A stretch of 5,547 nt of DNA from Leptofilum sp050292445 (GTDB lineage Bacteria; Chloroflexota; Anaerolineae; Promineifilales; Promineifilaceae). Below are positions 1 through 5,398 of the stretch, in pieces. Location of the stretch: NCBI GenBank assembly GCA_050292445.1, contig JBNKLQ010000358.1, forward strand, positions 1 through 5,547, in the 5' to 3' direction. How positions within the stretch are numbered: position 1 is the stretch's first letter; each line of letters opens with the position of its first letter. The notes beneath the pieces are model-generated. The model was not told the origin of the DNA. It did not search any database and worked only from the letters and a program-made list of their open reading frames with translations. The position numbers and the translations under genes are program-made.

Positions 1-132
1 AAAACAAAGGAAGAGAAGAATTGGCTCCCCTAAACAGGGTGTTTCTGGAACATCTGTCTCCGCAAACCCCAAGTTGAGCGCTGAATGTTAGCGTGGCATG
101 TACATCCCACACGTGCCTATATACGGGCAAAG

Positions 133-162
133 TTGTTTGAGTAAATTGAAATCTTCTATAAT
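133..162 (+). promoter_or_regulatory. Possible sigma70-type promoter for the DUF2804 gene
   Basis: A perfect TATAAT lies at 157-162. A poor -35 match, TTGTTT, lies at 133-138 with an 18-base spacer. Transcription starting near 169 would give a leader of about 140 bases that includes the interleaved inverted repeats. Only the -10 box is strong, so this is tentative. Confidence 0.3.
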
Positions 163-186
163 CTCGCAGAGCGACTGCTTCATGTT

Positions 187-239
187 CTACAAGGGGCTCT
201 TTACTCAAATGGAGCATTGCAGTCTTGTAGAGTAAGAGC
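187..239 (+). repeat. Two interleaved inverted repeats (A-B-A'-B' order)
   Basis: Arm A, CTACAAG (187-193), pairs with A', CTTGTAG (224-230). Arm B, GCTCTTTACTC (196-206), pairs with B', GAGTAAGAGC (230-239), with one bulged T. The order A-B-A'-B' means the two stems cross: in RNA they would form a pseudoknot or two mutually exclusive hairpins. It sits about 70 bases before the DUF2804 start and, if transcribed, would be in its leader. The pairing is seen directly; a regulatory role is inference. Confidence 0.4.
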
Positions 240-308
240 TATTGATTGCAGAACAGTCTCACAATTGTCTGTCCACTAAAATGAGGAAGATCATCAAAAG
301 AGTAGGTT

Positions 309-1322
309 ATGCACAAAGAACGCGAATTAATAGTTCCCATCGATTTGTGCCTGCCAAACGGCCGTCTAAATCCTGCGGCCGTTGGCTGGTCGCGCTATCC
401 ACTGCACCGGTGTAATCTGAACGGCCGTTGGCCGCGTAAGAAGCAGTGGAACTATTGGGCGGTGACAACCGAAAGCCATCTCTTTTCGGCCACGATTAGC
501 CATTTGGATTATGCTGGTCTGGTTTTTGTCTACTACGCTGACTTTGCCACCGGCCAGTTCAACGAGGTGACCCGGCTGCTCCCCTTGGGCTTGGGCTGCC
601 AGCTTGCTGATGTGGTGGCAGCCGATGCCAATTACAGTGGCAGCGGGCTGAATGTGGCCATGTATCAAACGAAAGAGGGCGTTGATCTAGCGGTGGAAGT
701 GGCAGATTTTGAAGGACGGTCGTTAACTGCCCAGTTCAAGATCATGACACCGCCACAGCATGAATCCCTAAACGTGGTGGTGCCCTGGGACGAGCGCACT
801 TTTCAATTCACCAGCAAGCAGAATTGCCTCCCGGCAGAGGGAACCGTCACCATAGGCGATAAGCAGACTGTTTTTTCCGGTGAGCAAAGTTTTGCCTGCC
901 TCGATTTTGGCCGGGGCATCTGGCCACGCCACTGTCGCTGGAATTGGGGCAGCGCTTCAGGACGGCAAAACGGGCGTCTCATTGGCCTGAATCTGGGTGG
1001 ACAGTGGACGGACAACACCGGCAGTACAGAAAATGGGGTTTGTGTGGATGGCCGTTTGCATAAATATTCCACCGACCTGACCTGGCGGTACGACAAGCTG
1101 AACTTTATGCGCCCCTGGCGCATCACCGAACCCAACGGCCAGCTAGATCTAACCTTTAGTCCATTCCTGGAGCGGGTAGCAACCAGCAATGTCTGGCTGG
1201 TGCGCTCAGAGGTTCATCAACTATTCGGCCGTTACAACGGACACATTACGACTGCTGAAGGCGAGGTTCTTCCTATTGTTGACATGGTTGGATGGGCAGA
1301 AGACCACGTGGCCCTCTGGTAA
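309..1322 (+). CDS. DUF2804 family protein, complete
   Basis: This 337-residue protein matches the uncharacterised DUF2804 family along its whole length. Family-like blocks are the N-terminal LNGRWPRKKQWNYWAV (about 37-52), a central DFGRGIWPRHCRWNWG (about 199-214), GLNLGGQWTDNTGSTENG (about 226-243), and the C-terminal GWAEDHVALW (328-337), which is where family members normally stop. It is rich in tryptophan and aromatic residues. No signal peptide or membrane segment is visible, so it is probably cytoplasmic. The biochemical role is unknown. The ATG at 309 gives the usual family N-terminus, but the nearest purine-rich sequence (AGTAGG, 301-306) is too close to be a good Shine-Dalgarno. 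The gene stands alone and converges on the response-regulator gene with a 120-base gap. It contains several CGGCCGT words. Family assignment is firm; function is not. Confidence 0.88.
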   Translation: MHKERELIVPIDLCLPNGRLNPAAVGWSRYPLHRCNLNGRWPRKKQWNYWAVTTESHLFSATISHLDYAGLVFVYYADFATGQFNEVTRLLPLGLGCQLADVVAADANYSGSGLNVAMYQTKEGVDLAVEVADFEGRSLTAQFKIMTPPQHESLNVVVPWDERTFQFTSKQNCLPAEGTVTIGDKQTVFSGEQSFACLDFGRGIWPRHCRWNWGSASGRQNGRLIGLNLGGQWTDNTGSTENGVCVDGRLHKYSTDLTWRYDKLNFMRPWRITEPNGQLDLTFSPFLERVATSNVWLVRSEVHQLFGRYNGHITTAEGEVLPIVDMVGWAEDHVALW

Positions 1323-1442
1323 GTGGCAGGTGGTCAACCGAGAGACAAGCATTGCACTGGTGACTCAGCCAACCAATATCTTTTTTGGCTCGGGTGGTAA
1401 ATAGCGAAAGATGAGGTAACCATCCACCTCCCCCTATTGAAT

Positions 1443-2132
1443 TTAGCGCCCTTCTTGTTTGTGATACCATTCTGCTGCTTTTGTGCGATTGTCTACTTCT
1501 AGCTTGGCAAGTATGTTGCTAACATGCGTCTTGATGGTAGAAACGGCAACGAACTGGCGTTTGGCAATCTCTTTATTAGACAACCCTTCAGCTATCAGCT
1601 TGAGCACGGCCATTTCTGTTTCCGACAGCAGCGACGGCCGTTCAATTTGCCCCATCAGCATCTCCAGCCCGCTGGCAATCTCGTTTGACAGAAAAACACT
1701 ACCCGACTGTACTGCCAGCAGTGCACCGGCCAGCACGGCCGTTTCGTGATCCCACATATCCTCTTTCACAATATAAGAGCAGCCCAGGCGAATCGCCTCC
1801 AGCACAATCTCATCAGTCATGGGCGTGCTGGAGTAGATAATGACGGAAAACGGCTGTCCCGACCCTTGCTGTAACAGATGCTGTATCAACTGCCAGCCCG
1901 GTTCATAATCATCGCTACCCCGATGCAGCCGTAAATCGACAAAAGCAACGGCCGGCAGCTGCTGCTGCGCCGCCCGCTTCGCTTCCTCGTCATCCTTGGC
2001 CATCCATATCACCCGACACCCCAATTGGGTCAGCACCATGGTCAAGCCGCGTAAACTGGACGCTTCATTTTCAACAATGGCCACTTCGAGTCCATCAAAT
2101 CGCAGCTGCATTGGTTCAGGTTTTTTCATCAT
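1443..2132 (-). CDS. NarL/FixJ-type response regulator (receiver + LuxR helix-turn-helix)
   Basis: Numbered from the ATG at 2132, this is a 229-residue two-domain regulator. The receiver covers about 13-135: phosphoacceptor D66 in AFVDLRL, the Ser pair S101-S102 after VIIY, and K123 in YIVKED. The acidic pocket reads V-E21-N22-E23 instead of the usual D-D, so the second metal-binding acid is Asn. The LuxR-type DNA-binding domain (about 168-229) has SETEMAVLKLIAEGLSNKEIA and the recognition region VSTIKTHVSNILAKL. It should bind DNA as a dimer after phosphorylation, with unknown targets. The ATG at 2132 is preferred because GGGGA precedes it closely; a TTG at 2171 would add 13 unlikely residues, and ATG 2129 is also possible. 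It lies just downstream of the sensor kinase on the same strand and is presumably its partner. Confidence 0.88.
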   Translation of the reverse strand: MMKKPEPMQLRFDGLEVAIVENEASSLRGLTMVLTQLGCRVIWMAKDDEEAKRAAQQQLPAVAFVDLRLHRGSDDYEPGWQLIQHLLQQGSGQPFSVIIYSSTPMTDEIVLEAIRLGCSYIVKEDMWDHETAVLAGALLAVQSGSVFLSNEIASGLEMLMGQIERPSLLSETEMAVLKLIAEGLSNKEIAKRQFVAVSTIKTHVSNILAKLEVDNRTKAAEWYHKQEGR

Positions 2133-2133
2133 A

Positions 2134-2223
2134 TTATCCCCGCACGCACTTTTCCCGCAGGTTATTTTCAAATTGGTCTTGTAATTTAACTGGGCAAGCC
2201 AGTGGGGGTTTCGACTTCATCAT
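2134..2223 (-). CDS. Possible 29-residue ORF coupling kinase and regulator genes
   Basis: The kinase stop codon overlaps an ATG in a different frame (ATGA at 2220-2223). From that ATG, 29 codons run without a stop to a TAA at 2134-2136, one base before the regulator's ATG (order TAA-T-ATG). The product would begin MMKSKPPLACPVK and end EKCVRG; it is hydrophilic in its second half and I do not recognise it. No strong Shine-Dalgarno precedes it, so translation would depend on coupling to the kinase. A 29-codon open stretch arises easily by chance. It could simply be a leader with a coupling role, or nothing. Confidence 0.27.
   Translation of the reverse strand: MMKSKPPLACPVKLQDQFENNLREKCVRG
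2189..2203 (-). repeat. Small hairpin between kinase and regulator genes
   Basis: ACTGG (2189-2193) and CCAGT (2199-2203) form a 5-bp stem with a 5-base loop. On the minus strand it is followed by an A/T-rich stretch but no run of T, so it is a poor terminator. It may modestly attenuate or stabilise the message between the two genes. Confidence 0.25.
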
Positions 2224-3410
2224 ATTTCGGCCAGCACCGGCAGATATGCGGTAATAACTGTGCCATAGCCGGTTTGGCTGGCAACGCGAAACTCGCCCCC
2301 CAAATGGGGCAGGTACGTGACCCAAAAACTAAGTCCATGGGGTGACAAAGATTGCTGTTGACGATCAAAGCCGCAGCCATGGTCAATTACCTGCACTGTA
2401 ATGCCCCCTTCCTCTAAAACAATGTCTACATGCACATATGGCGCCGGACCACCATGTTTAATGGCGTTGCCCATTGCTTCCAACACCAGTGCGTAAAGCA
2501 ATCGCCGAAGCCGCTGCGGCTGCCGCTCAACGGCTCTTTGCAGCGGCAGAATGTCGATATTGACCCGCTGCCCCTCTGGCCAGGCCCGACGCAGTGCTGC
2601 TGCCGTTGTGCGCAGCGCTTTTTCTAGCGACATTTTCTCCAAATCGACCAGCACATCCCCGGAGACATCAATGACCAGGTTGCGCATCACGTCAAAAACC
2701 GTGTGTTTGACAGAATCAAGCTGTGCCAGCAGCGGCGGCGGCAATGGTGATTCCAAGGTGCGCTCTACTTCGGTTTGCAGTGCGTCTACCTGCCCTTTGA
2801 ACATGGCAACCGCGCCACCATAGTAAGTATGAGCCATGGCCATGCGTTTGTGTATATTTTGAGGGGCAGACACAGAGGCCATGACACCGGAAAAGGCCAG
2901 GCTCAGCAGAGGAATGGCCGTTTCCATCGCGGCCACCGGCAAAGCTTGCAGTGACATTGGCCGCCGAAAATTTAAAAACAGCGCGCTCAGGTTGGCCTGC
3001 TCCCAGCGCAGGGGGACAAACAGGAAAGATGTAATTTGCTCACAGGCAATGAACTGACTGTAATCGGCCGTTTCACGAGTCATTTCACACCATGAAGCGG
3101 CATCTGGTTCTGCTACCAACTGCCCATGGCGGATAAAGTCTCCCAGCATGCCCACGTGACTGGCATTCGCCAGCACAGCATGGGCTGCCTGCGGCTGCTG
3201 CAGCGAGCCAACACAAATAGGGGGCAAGCGGGGCACACCTCCCGTCTCCGGAATAAGTTCATAAGCCACCACAAGGTCGGTCTGGAACATTGTCTGCAGC
3301 GTTTGCGCCACATGGGTAAGCAGTGCATGGCTGTCGTACAGCCCAATGTCGCTCCCACTCTCAATAAGCGGCGCCAACAACTTATGAAGTAATGCATCTG
3401 TCATAGACAT
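2220..3410 (-). CDS. Soluble sensor histidine kinase (GAF-like + HisKA_3-like + HATPase_c)
   Basis: Numbered from the GTG at 3449 (409 residues), the protein has a GAF-like sensory region (about 40-190), a short HisKA_3-like dimerisation helix (about 200-230) and an HATPase_c domain (about 310-406). The ATP-binding motifs are clear: N-box E324-AMG-N328-AIKH, G1 box D356-HGCGFD, G2 box with HGLSFW (371-376), LGG (383-385) and GYGT (394-397). The likely phosphoacceptor is H207, but the family motif HDxxxQ reads HTYYGG, so the acidic residue and the phosphatase Gln are both replaced. No membrane span is evident, so it should sense a cytoplasmic ligand or partner. I place the start at ATG 3410 (AGG 5 bases upstream, 396 residues); GTG 3449 and ATG 3404 are alternatives. 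It heads an operon with the LuxR-type regulator. Confidence 0.83.
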   Translation of the reverse strand: MSMTDALLHKLLAPLIESGSDIGLYDSHALLTHVAQTLQTMFQTDLVVAYELIPETGGVPRLPPICVGSLQQPQAAHAVLANASHVGMLGDFIRHGQLVAEPDAASWCEMTRETADYSQFIACEQITSFLFVPLRWEQANLSALFLNFRRPMSLQALPVAAMETAIPLLSLAFSGVMASVSAPQNIHKRMAMAHTYYGGAVAMFKGQVDALQTEVERTLESPLPPPLLAQLDSVKHTVFDVMRNLVIDVSGDVLVDLEKMSLEKALRTTAAALRRAWPEGQRVNIDILPLQRAVERQPQRLRRLLYALVLEAMGNAIKHGGPAPYVHVDIVLEEGGITVQVIDHGCGFDRQQQSLSPHGLSFWVTYLPHLGGEFRVASQTGYGTVITAYLPVLAEI

Positions 3411-3430
3411 TAAGACCTGATCTGGACGGA

Positions 3431-3487
3431 TTTTCCACAATAATGGCACACCAGCATTTTTGCGAAAAGCTCAGCTTGTGTGGATAA
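3431..3487. promoter_or_regulatory. Pair of DnaA-box-like sequences in the kinase leader
   Basis: TTTTCCACA lies at 3431-3439 on the plus strand and a perfect TTATCCACA lies at 3479-3487 on the minus strand. The second is the consensus DnaA box; the first is a common one-base variant. Between them is the near-palindrome AAGCT-C-AGCTT (about 3467-3477). They may let DnaA influence transcription of the kinase operon, but two sites are far too few for an origin, and no dnaA, dnaN or AT-rich unwinding element is near. Confidence 0.35.
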
Positions 3488-3525
3488 GCCAGCGCGATTT
3501 CCGCGAAAAACTGACTCTCATGGGA

Positions 3526-3554
3526 ATAATAATCGGTTGTAGACGGAGAGACAA
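3526..3554 (-). promoter_or_regulatory. Candidate sigma70-type promoter for the kinase-regulator operon
   Basis: Reading the minus strand, TTGTCT (3554-3549) and TATTAT (3531-3526) match the -35 (4/6) and -10 (5/6) boxes with an ideal 17-base spacer. Transcription would begin near 3518, giving a leader of about 108 bases to the ATG at 3410. That leader carries two DnaA-box-like words. Confidence 0.45.
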
Positions 3555-3631
3555 ATCCCCCATAAGGATGAGCCAGTTTCATCCCCCCGCACTCAACCAG
3601 ACCCCGTATAATGAAAGGTAGGTTCTTGACT

Positions 3632-4288
3632 ATGGAAACAATTTGGGTTTGGGTCCTTGTTGGCGCTATTCTTGTTTTTGCTGCGTTCCTGCTGTGGCGG
3701 CGATTTGTCACACAATCTACGCCTGCCCCCCAAGAAAAGCCACAGACTAAATCAACGCCTTCAACAGAGCCCCCTACAATCCCGGCAGCAGAAAAGGCCG
3801 CTACCCCGCCCGACGTTCCTGAAATTCCCCCACCGGCTCCAGACGAGCTGTGGCGTGTGCTGGTGGTTGACGATTTGCCGGTATGGGCAAACCAGATGCG
3901 TGATTACGGCCGTTTGTTCCCATGTGAAGTTCGCCATGCAGCCCGCCTCTCTGCGGCCGCGCAGGAGCTAGCACGTTGGCAACCCCATCTGATCATTCTC
4001 GATTTACACATGCCGCGCGATCCATGGCAGCCTATTGAAGCCTTGCAAGTGAAGTACCCACCCGATCAAAAACCTCTTGCCTTTTGCGAACAAGTTGTGA
4101 CACATCCCAAACTAAAGAATATTCTTGTCATATTTAGCTCTGTTGAAGAGCAGCCAGAGCAGCAAGCCCTAACCCGCCAAGCTGGTGCTGCTGGCTTTTT
4201 CACAAAAGGGGAATTTTCGGTTGCCCTGTTTGCTCGCGTTTTGCAGCGGGTCTACGACCGTCAGCAATCATCTCCCTCATTAGAATGA
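3632..4288 (+). CDS. Membrane-anchored stand-alone receiver-domain protein
   Basis: Numbered from the ATG at 3632 (218 residues), this has one N-terminal transmembrane helix (about 4-22, then LWRRF, which suggests the remainder is cytoplasmic), a proline/threonine/glutamate-rich linker (about 27-72) and a receiver domain (about 74-210). All phosphorylation residues are present: D80-D81 in VLVVDD, phosphoacceptor D124 in IILDLHMP, S169-S170 in VIFSS, K192 in FFTKG. An insertion rich in charged and proline residues (about 129-160) lengthens the loop after the phosphoacceptor. There is no output domain. The start at 3632 is preferred over ATG 3611 because AAAGGTAGG lies 9 bases upstream and the membrane helix then begins at once. 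It is divergent from the kinase operon, which makes phosphotransfer from that kinase plausible but unproven. No homologous gene name is recognised. Confidence 0.82.
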   Translation: METIWVWVLVGAILVFAAFLLWRRFVTQSTPAPQEKPQTKSTPSTEPPTIPAAEKAATPPDVPEIPPPAPDELWRVLVVDDLPVWANQMRDYGRLFPCEVRHAARLSAAAQELARWQPHLIILDLHMPRDPWQPIEALQVKYPPDQKPLAFCEQVVTHPKLKNILVIFSSVEEQPEQQALTRQAGAAGFFTKGEFSVALFARVLQRVYDRQQSSPSLE

Positions 4289-4450
4289 GTTCCATATCCT
4301 CCCTGCAATCCTTCCGATAGCCGATGACCAATCTGCTACACATCTGTATGCTAGGTATACCTGTCCTGAATTCTCAAGCATAGCGTTCGAAGCAATTGGC
4401 ACCCTAATCCAGTTGCCAGAGCCAAGAAGTGTAACGGAAGGAGTTGTAAT
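4289..4450. other. Spacer with a 10-base palindrome and strong ribosome site
   Basis: No gene is seen. It contains the perfect 10-base palindrome AGGTATACCT at 4353-4362, a possible operator, and a weak TGGCA/TGCCA inverted repeat at about 4399-4421. The Shine-Dalgarno GGAAGGAG (4436-4443) belongs to the small gene at 4451. No clear terminator follows the receiver gene, so read-through into the small gene is possible. Confidence 0.4.
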
Positions 4451-4552
4451 ATGTTCATTACCGTTAGTCTCTCTTTCATCATCATCGTTTTCTTGATTGC
4501 CATCATTATTGGGATTGTCTTAGGTGTATCACTCAACCGTCCACGATATTAA
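4451..4552 (+). CDS. 33-residue single-pass membrane protein
   Basis: An ATG preceded by GGAAGGAG at a spacing of 7 bases opens a 33-codon frame ending in TAA. The product starts MFITVSLSF, has about 23 nearly uninterrupted hydrophobic residues rich in Ile, Val and Leu (about 2-26), and ends in the short basic, polar tail SLNRPRY. The positive tail suggests an N-out/C-in single helix. The ribosome site is the best in the window, a strong argument for a real gene. It lies 162 bases after the membrane-anchored receiver on the same strand and may share its transcript. I do not recognise a family. Possible roles include a regulatory small membrane protein that contacts a larger partner; this is inference. 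Confidence 0.62.
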   Translation: MFITVSLSFIIIVFLIAIIIGIVLGVSLNRPRY

Positions 4553-4785
4553 AGCATAACTGTTCTATTGTAATGTAAATAAGCTCTGCTGTTTTGTTTC
4601 GCAAAGCTCCACATACAAGCAATAAATCGCAGACGTGATCGAAAATGGTCTTCCGTCACTACCTATTTCACTGAGATCTAGGAGCGGAACTTGATTAAGA
4701 AAATGATCGATGTTCGTCTAGATTAAAAGTGTTTGAATACGAATTAGAGATCATCCATATCTGGCCGTATCTGCTTCAATTCAAA
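4553..4785. other. Non-coding stretch before the insertion element
   Basis: I see no gene, RNA or convincing terminator here. All frames are closed by frequent stops, and it is more A/T-rich than the genes to the left. It contains no CGGCCG word. It does not encode the missing N-terminal part of the exosortase found beyond the element. Confidence 0.5.
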
Positions 4786-4794
4786 GGTCAATTA

Positions 4795-4816
4795 CTACCG
4801 GCTGAAAGCCCGGTAG
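4795..4816 (-). repeat. Right-end hairpin of the IS200-like element
   Basis: CTACCGG (4795-4801) pairs with the CCGGTAG that ends at 4816. The stem continues by two pairs (CT/AG) past one bulged C to a GAA loop. Imperfect hairpins with a bulge are the structures Y1 transposases recognise near element ends. Confidence 0.55.
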
Positions 4817-4825
4817 CTTGGAATA

Positions 4826-4840
4826 GCGAATGAAATTCGC
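4826..4840 (-). repeat. Hairpin abutting the transposase stop codon
   Basis: GCGAAT (4826-4831) and ATTCGC (4835-4840) form a perfect 6-bp stem with a 3-base loop directly after the tnpA stop. There is no T run, so a simple intrinsic terminator is unlikely. It may help protect the element from outside transcription or form part of its right-end structure. Confidence 0.4.
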
Positions 4841-5278
4841 CTAAAGCTCCTCCACGTCAAAGTTGTCTTTTTCTGTCGGAGGCTGCTTCCCTTGTGATTC
4901 TATGTACTGCTTGATTATCTCATCTGTCACATTGCCTGTGCTGGCCGCGAAATATCCGCGTGCCCACATGTGTCGCCCCCAAAACTCTCGCCTCAGTGGC
5001 TCAAACTCTTGCAAAAGCTTGCGGCTGGTCCGTCCTTTCAACAATTGCATGAGCTTACTCACTGACAGCTTTGGCGGTACGGAGACTAACAAATGCGTAT
5101 GATCCATTTGCACACTGCCGCTTTCGATTATCACATCGTTTGCCGCACAGATTTGCCTAACCAATTCACGCAACCGCAATCCGACTTGCCCTTTGAGAAC
5201 TTTTTTGCGGTATTTTGTTATCCAGACCAAATGATACTTGATGTCGTAAACGGAATGGGCAGTTTTTCGATAGCTCAT
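4841..5278 (-). CDS. IS200/IS605-family Y1 transposase TnpA, intact
   Basis: The 145-residue protein is full length for the IS200-like TnpA family. It has the N-terminal SVYDIKYHLVWITKYRKKVL (about 9-28), the HUH metal-binding motif H60-T61-H62 within MDHTHLLVSVPPK, the block LSVSKLMQLLKGRTSRKLL (about 71-89), WARGYFAASTGNVTDEII (about 105-122) and the catalytic tyrosine Y125 in IKQYIESQ. The enzyme nicks and rejoins single-stranded DNA at the hairpin-marked ends through a covalent 5'-phosphotyrosine intermediate, working as a dimer. The ATG at 5278 matches the family N-terminus; the ribosome site is weak, as is common for this family. It lies opposite to the flanking genes and contains no CGGCCGTT word, consistent with recent arrival. 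Confidence 0.93.
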   Translation of the reverse strand: MSYRKTAHSVYDIKYHLVWITKYRKKVLKGQVGLRLRELVRQICAANDVIIESGSVQMDHTHLLVSVPPKLSVSKLMQLLKGRTSRKLLQEFEPLRREFWGRHMWARGYFAASTGNVTDEIIKQYIESQGKQPPTEKDNFDVEEL

Positions 5279-5310
5279 AGTTCATTCTACCAAATACCAT
5301 TGTGTGGTTA

Positions 5311-5340
5311 AAAACGGCCTGCCTAAAAGGCAGGGGTTTT
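5311..5340 (-). repeat. Left-end hairpin of the IS200-like element
   Basis: CCTGCCT (5318-5324) and AGGCAGG (5328-5334) form a perfect 7-bp stem with a 3-base loop. Outside it AAAAC (5311-5315) can pair with GTTTT (5336-5340) across a small internal loop. It lies upstream of tnpA, where the left-end recognition hairpin is expected. On the plus strand the stem followed by GGTTTT also resembles a weak terminator. Confidence 0.55.
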
Positions 5341-5398
5341 GACCCTATTTACAGACAATAAAATTTTTCTGTTATTTTCCAGATTGAGAGGATGTTCT

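Larger units (their letters stand above)
1..308. other. Non-coding region upstream of the DUF2804 gene
   Basis: No convincing gene is seen here; every frame is interrupted by stops after short stretches. It holds a TATAAT hexamer at 157-162, two interleaved inverted repeats at 187-239, a 7-base direct repeat ATTGCAG at 216-222 and 245-251, and the 8-base palindrome ACAATTGT at 261-268. It probably serves as the leader or promoter region of the gene starting at 309. The first 77 bases could hold the tail of an upstream gene, but nothing recognisable is encoded. Confidence 0.6.
4786..5345 (-). mobile_element. IS200/IS605-type insertion element, tnpA only
   Basis: A single Y1 transposase gene is flanked by a hairpin on each side, as in IS200-like elements that move as single-stranded DNA. 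On the transposase strand, the upstream (left-end) hairpin is at 5318-5334 and the downstream (right-end) hairpin is at 4795-4816. Just outside the hairpins are GGTCAA at 4786-4791 and its complement TTGACC at 5339-5344; I use these as provisional limits. Exact ends and target tetranucleotide cannot be fixed without an empty site. No tnpB is present. The intact gene suggests the element may still be active. Confidence 0.72.

Noticed and set aside
3..77. Frame at the left edge ending in TGA at 75-77, possible tail of an upstream gene
   Set aside because: Only 24 residues, no recognisable motif, and other frames are open to a similar degree.
366..1189. Minus-strand open frames inside the DUF2804 gene
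   Set aside because: They are antisense to a well-recognised protein and show no family features.
1367..1390. AGCCAA/TTGGCT hairpin between the convergent genes as a terminator
   Set aside because: The stem is only 6 pairs with a 12-base loop, and the T run lies inside the loop rather than after the stem.
1189..1404. Plus-strand frame overlapping and extending past the DUF2804 end, possible frameshifted tail
   Set aside because: The DUF2804 protein already ends with the normal family C-terminus, so no tail is missing.
3431..3487. Replication origin
   Set aside because: Only two DnaA-like boxes, no AT-rich unwinding region and no replication genes nearby.
3607..3612. TATAAT as promoter of the membrane-anchored receiver gene
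   Set aside because: The hexamer is perfect, but the -35 position is a run of C, and the start would fall on the ribosome site of the gene.
3382..3711. Minus-strand frame across the divergent promoter region
   Set aside because: It overlaps the start regions of two better genes and its translation resembles nothing.
4553..4785. Missing 5' half of the exosortase gene on the far side of the insertion element
   Set aside because: All plus-strand frames are closed by stops and no hydrophobic helices are encoded.
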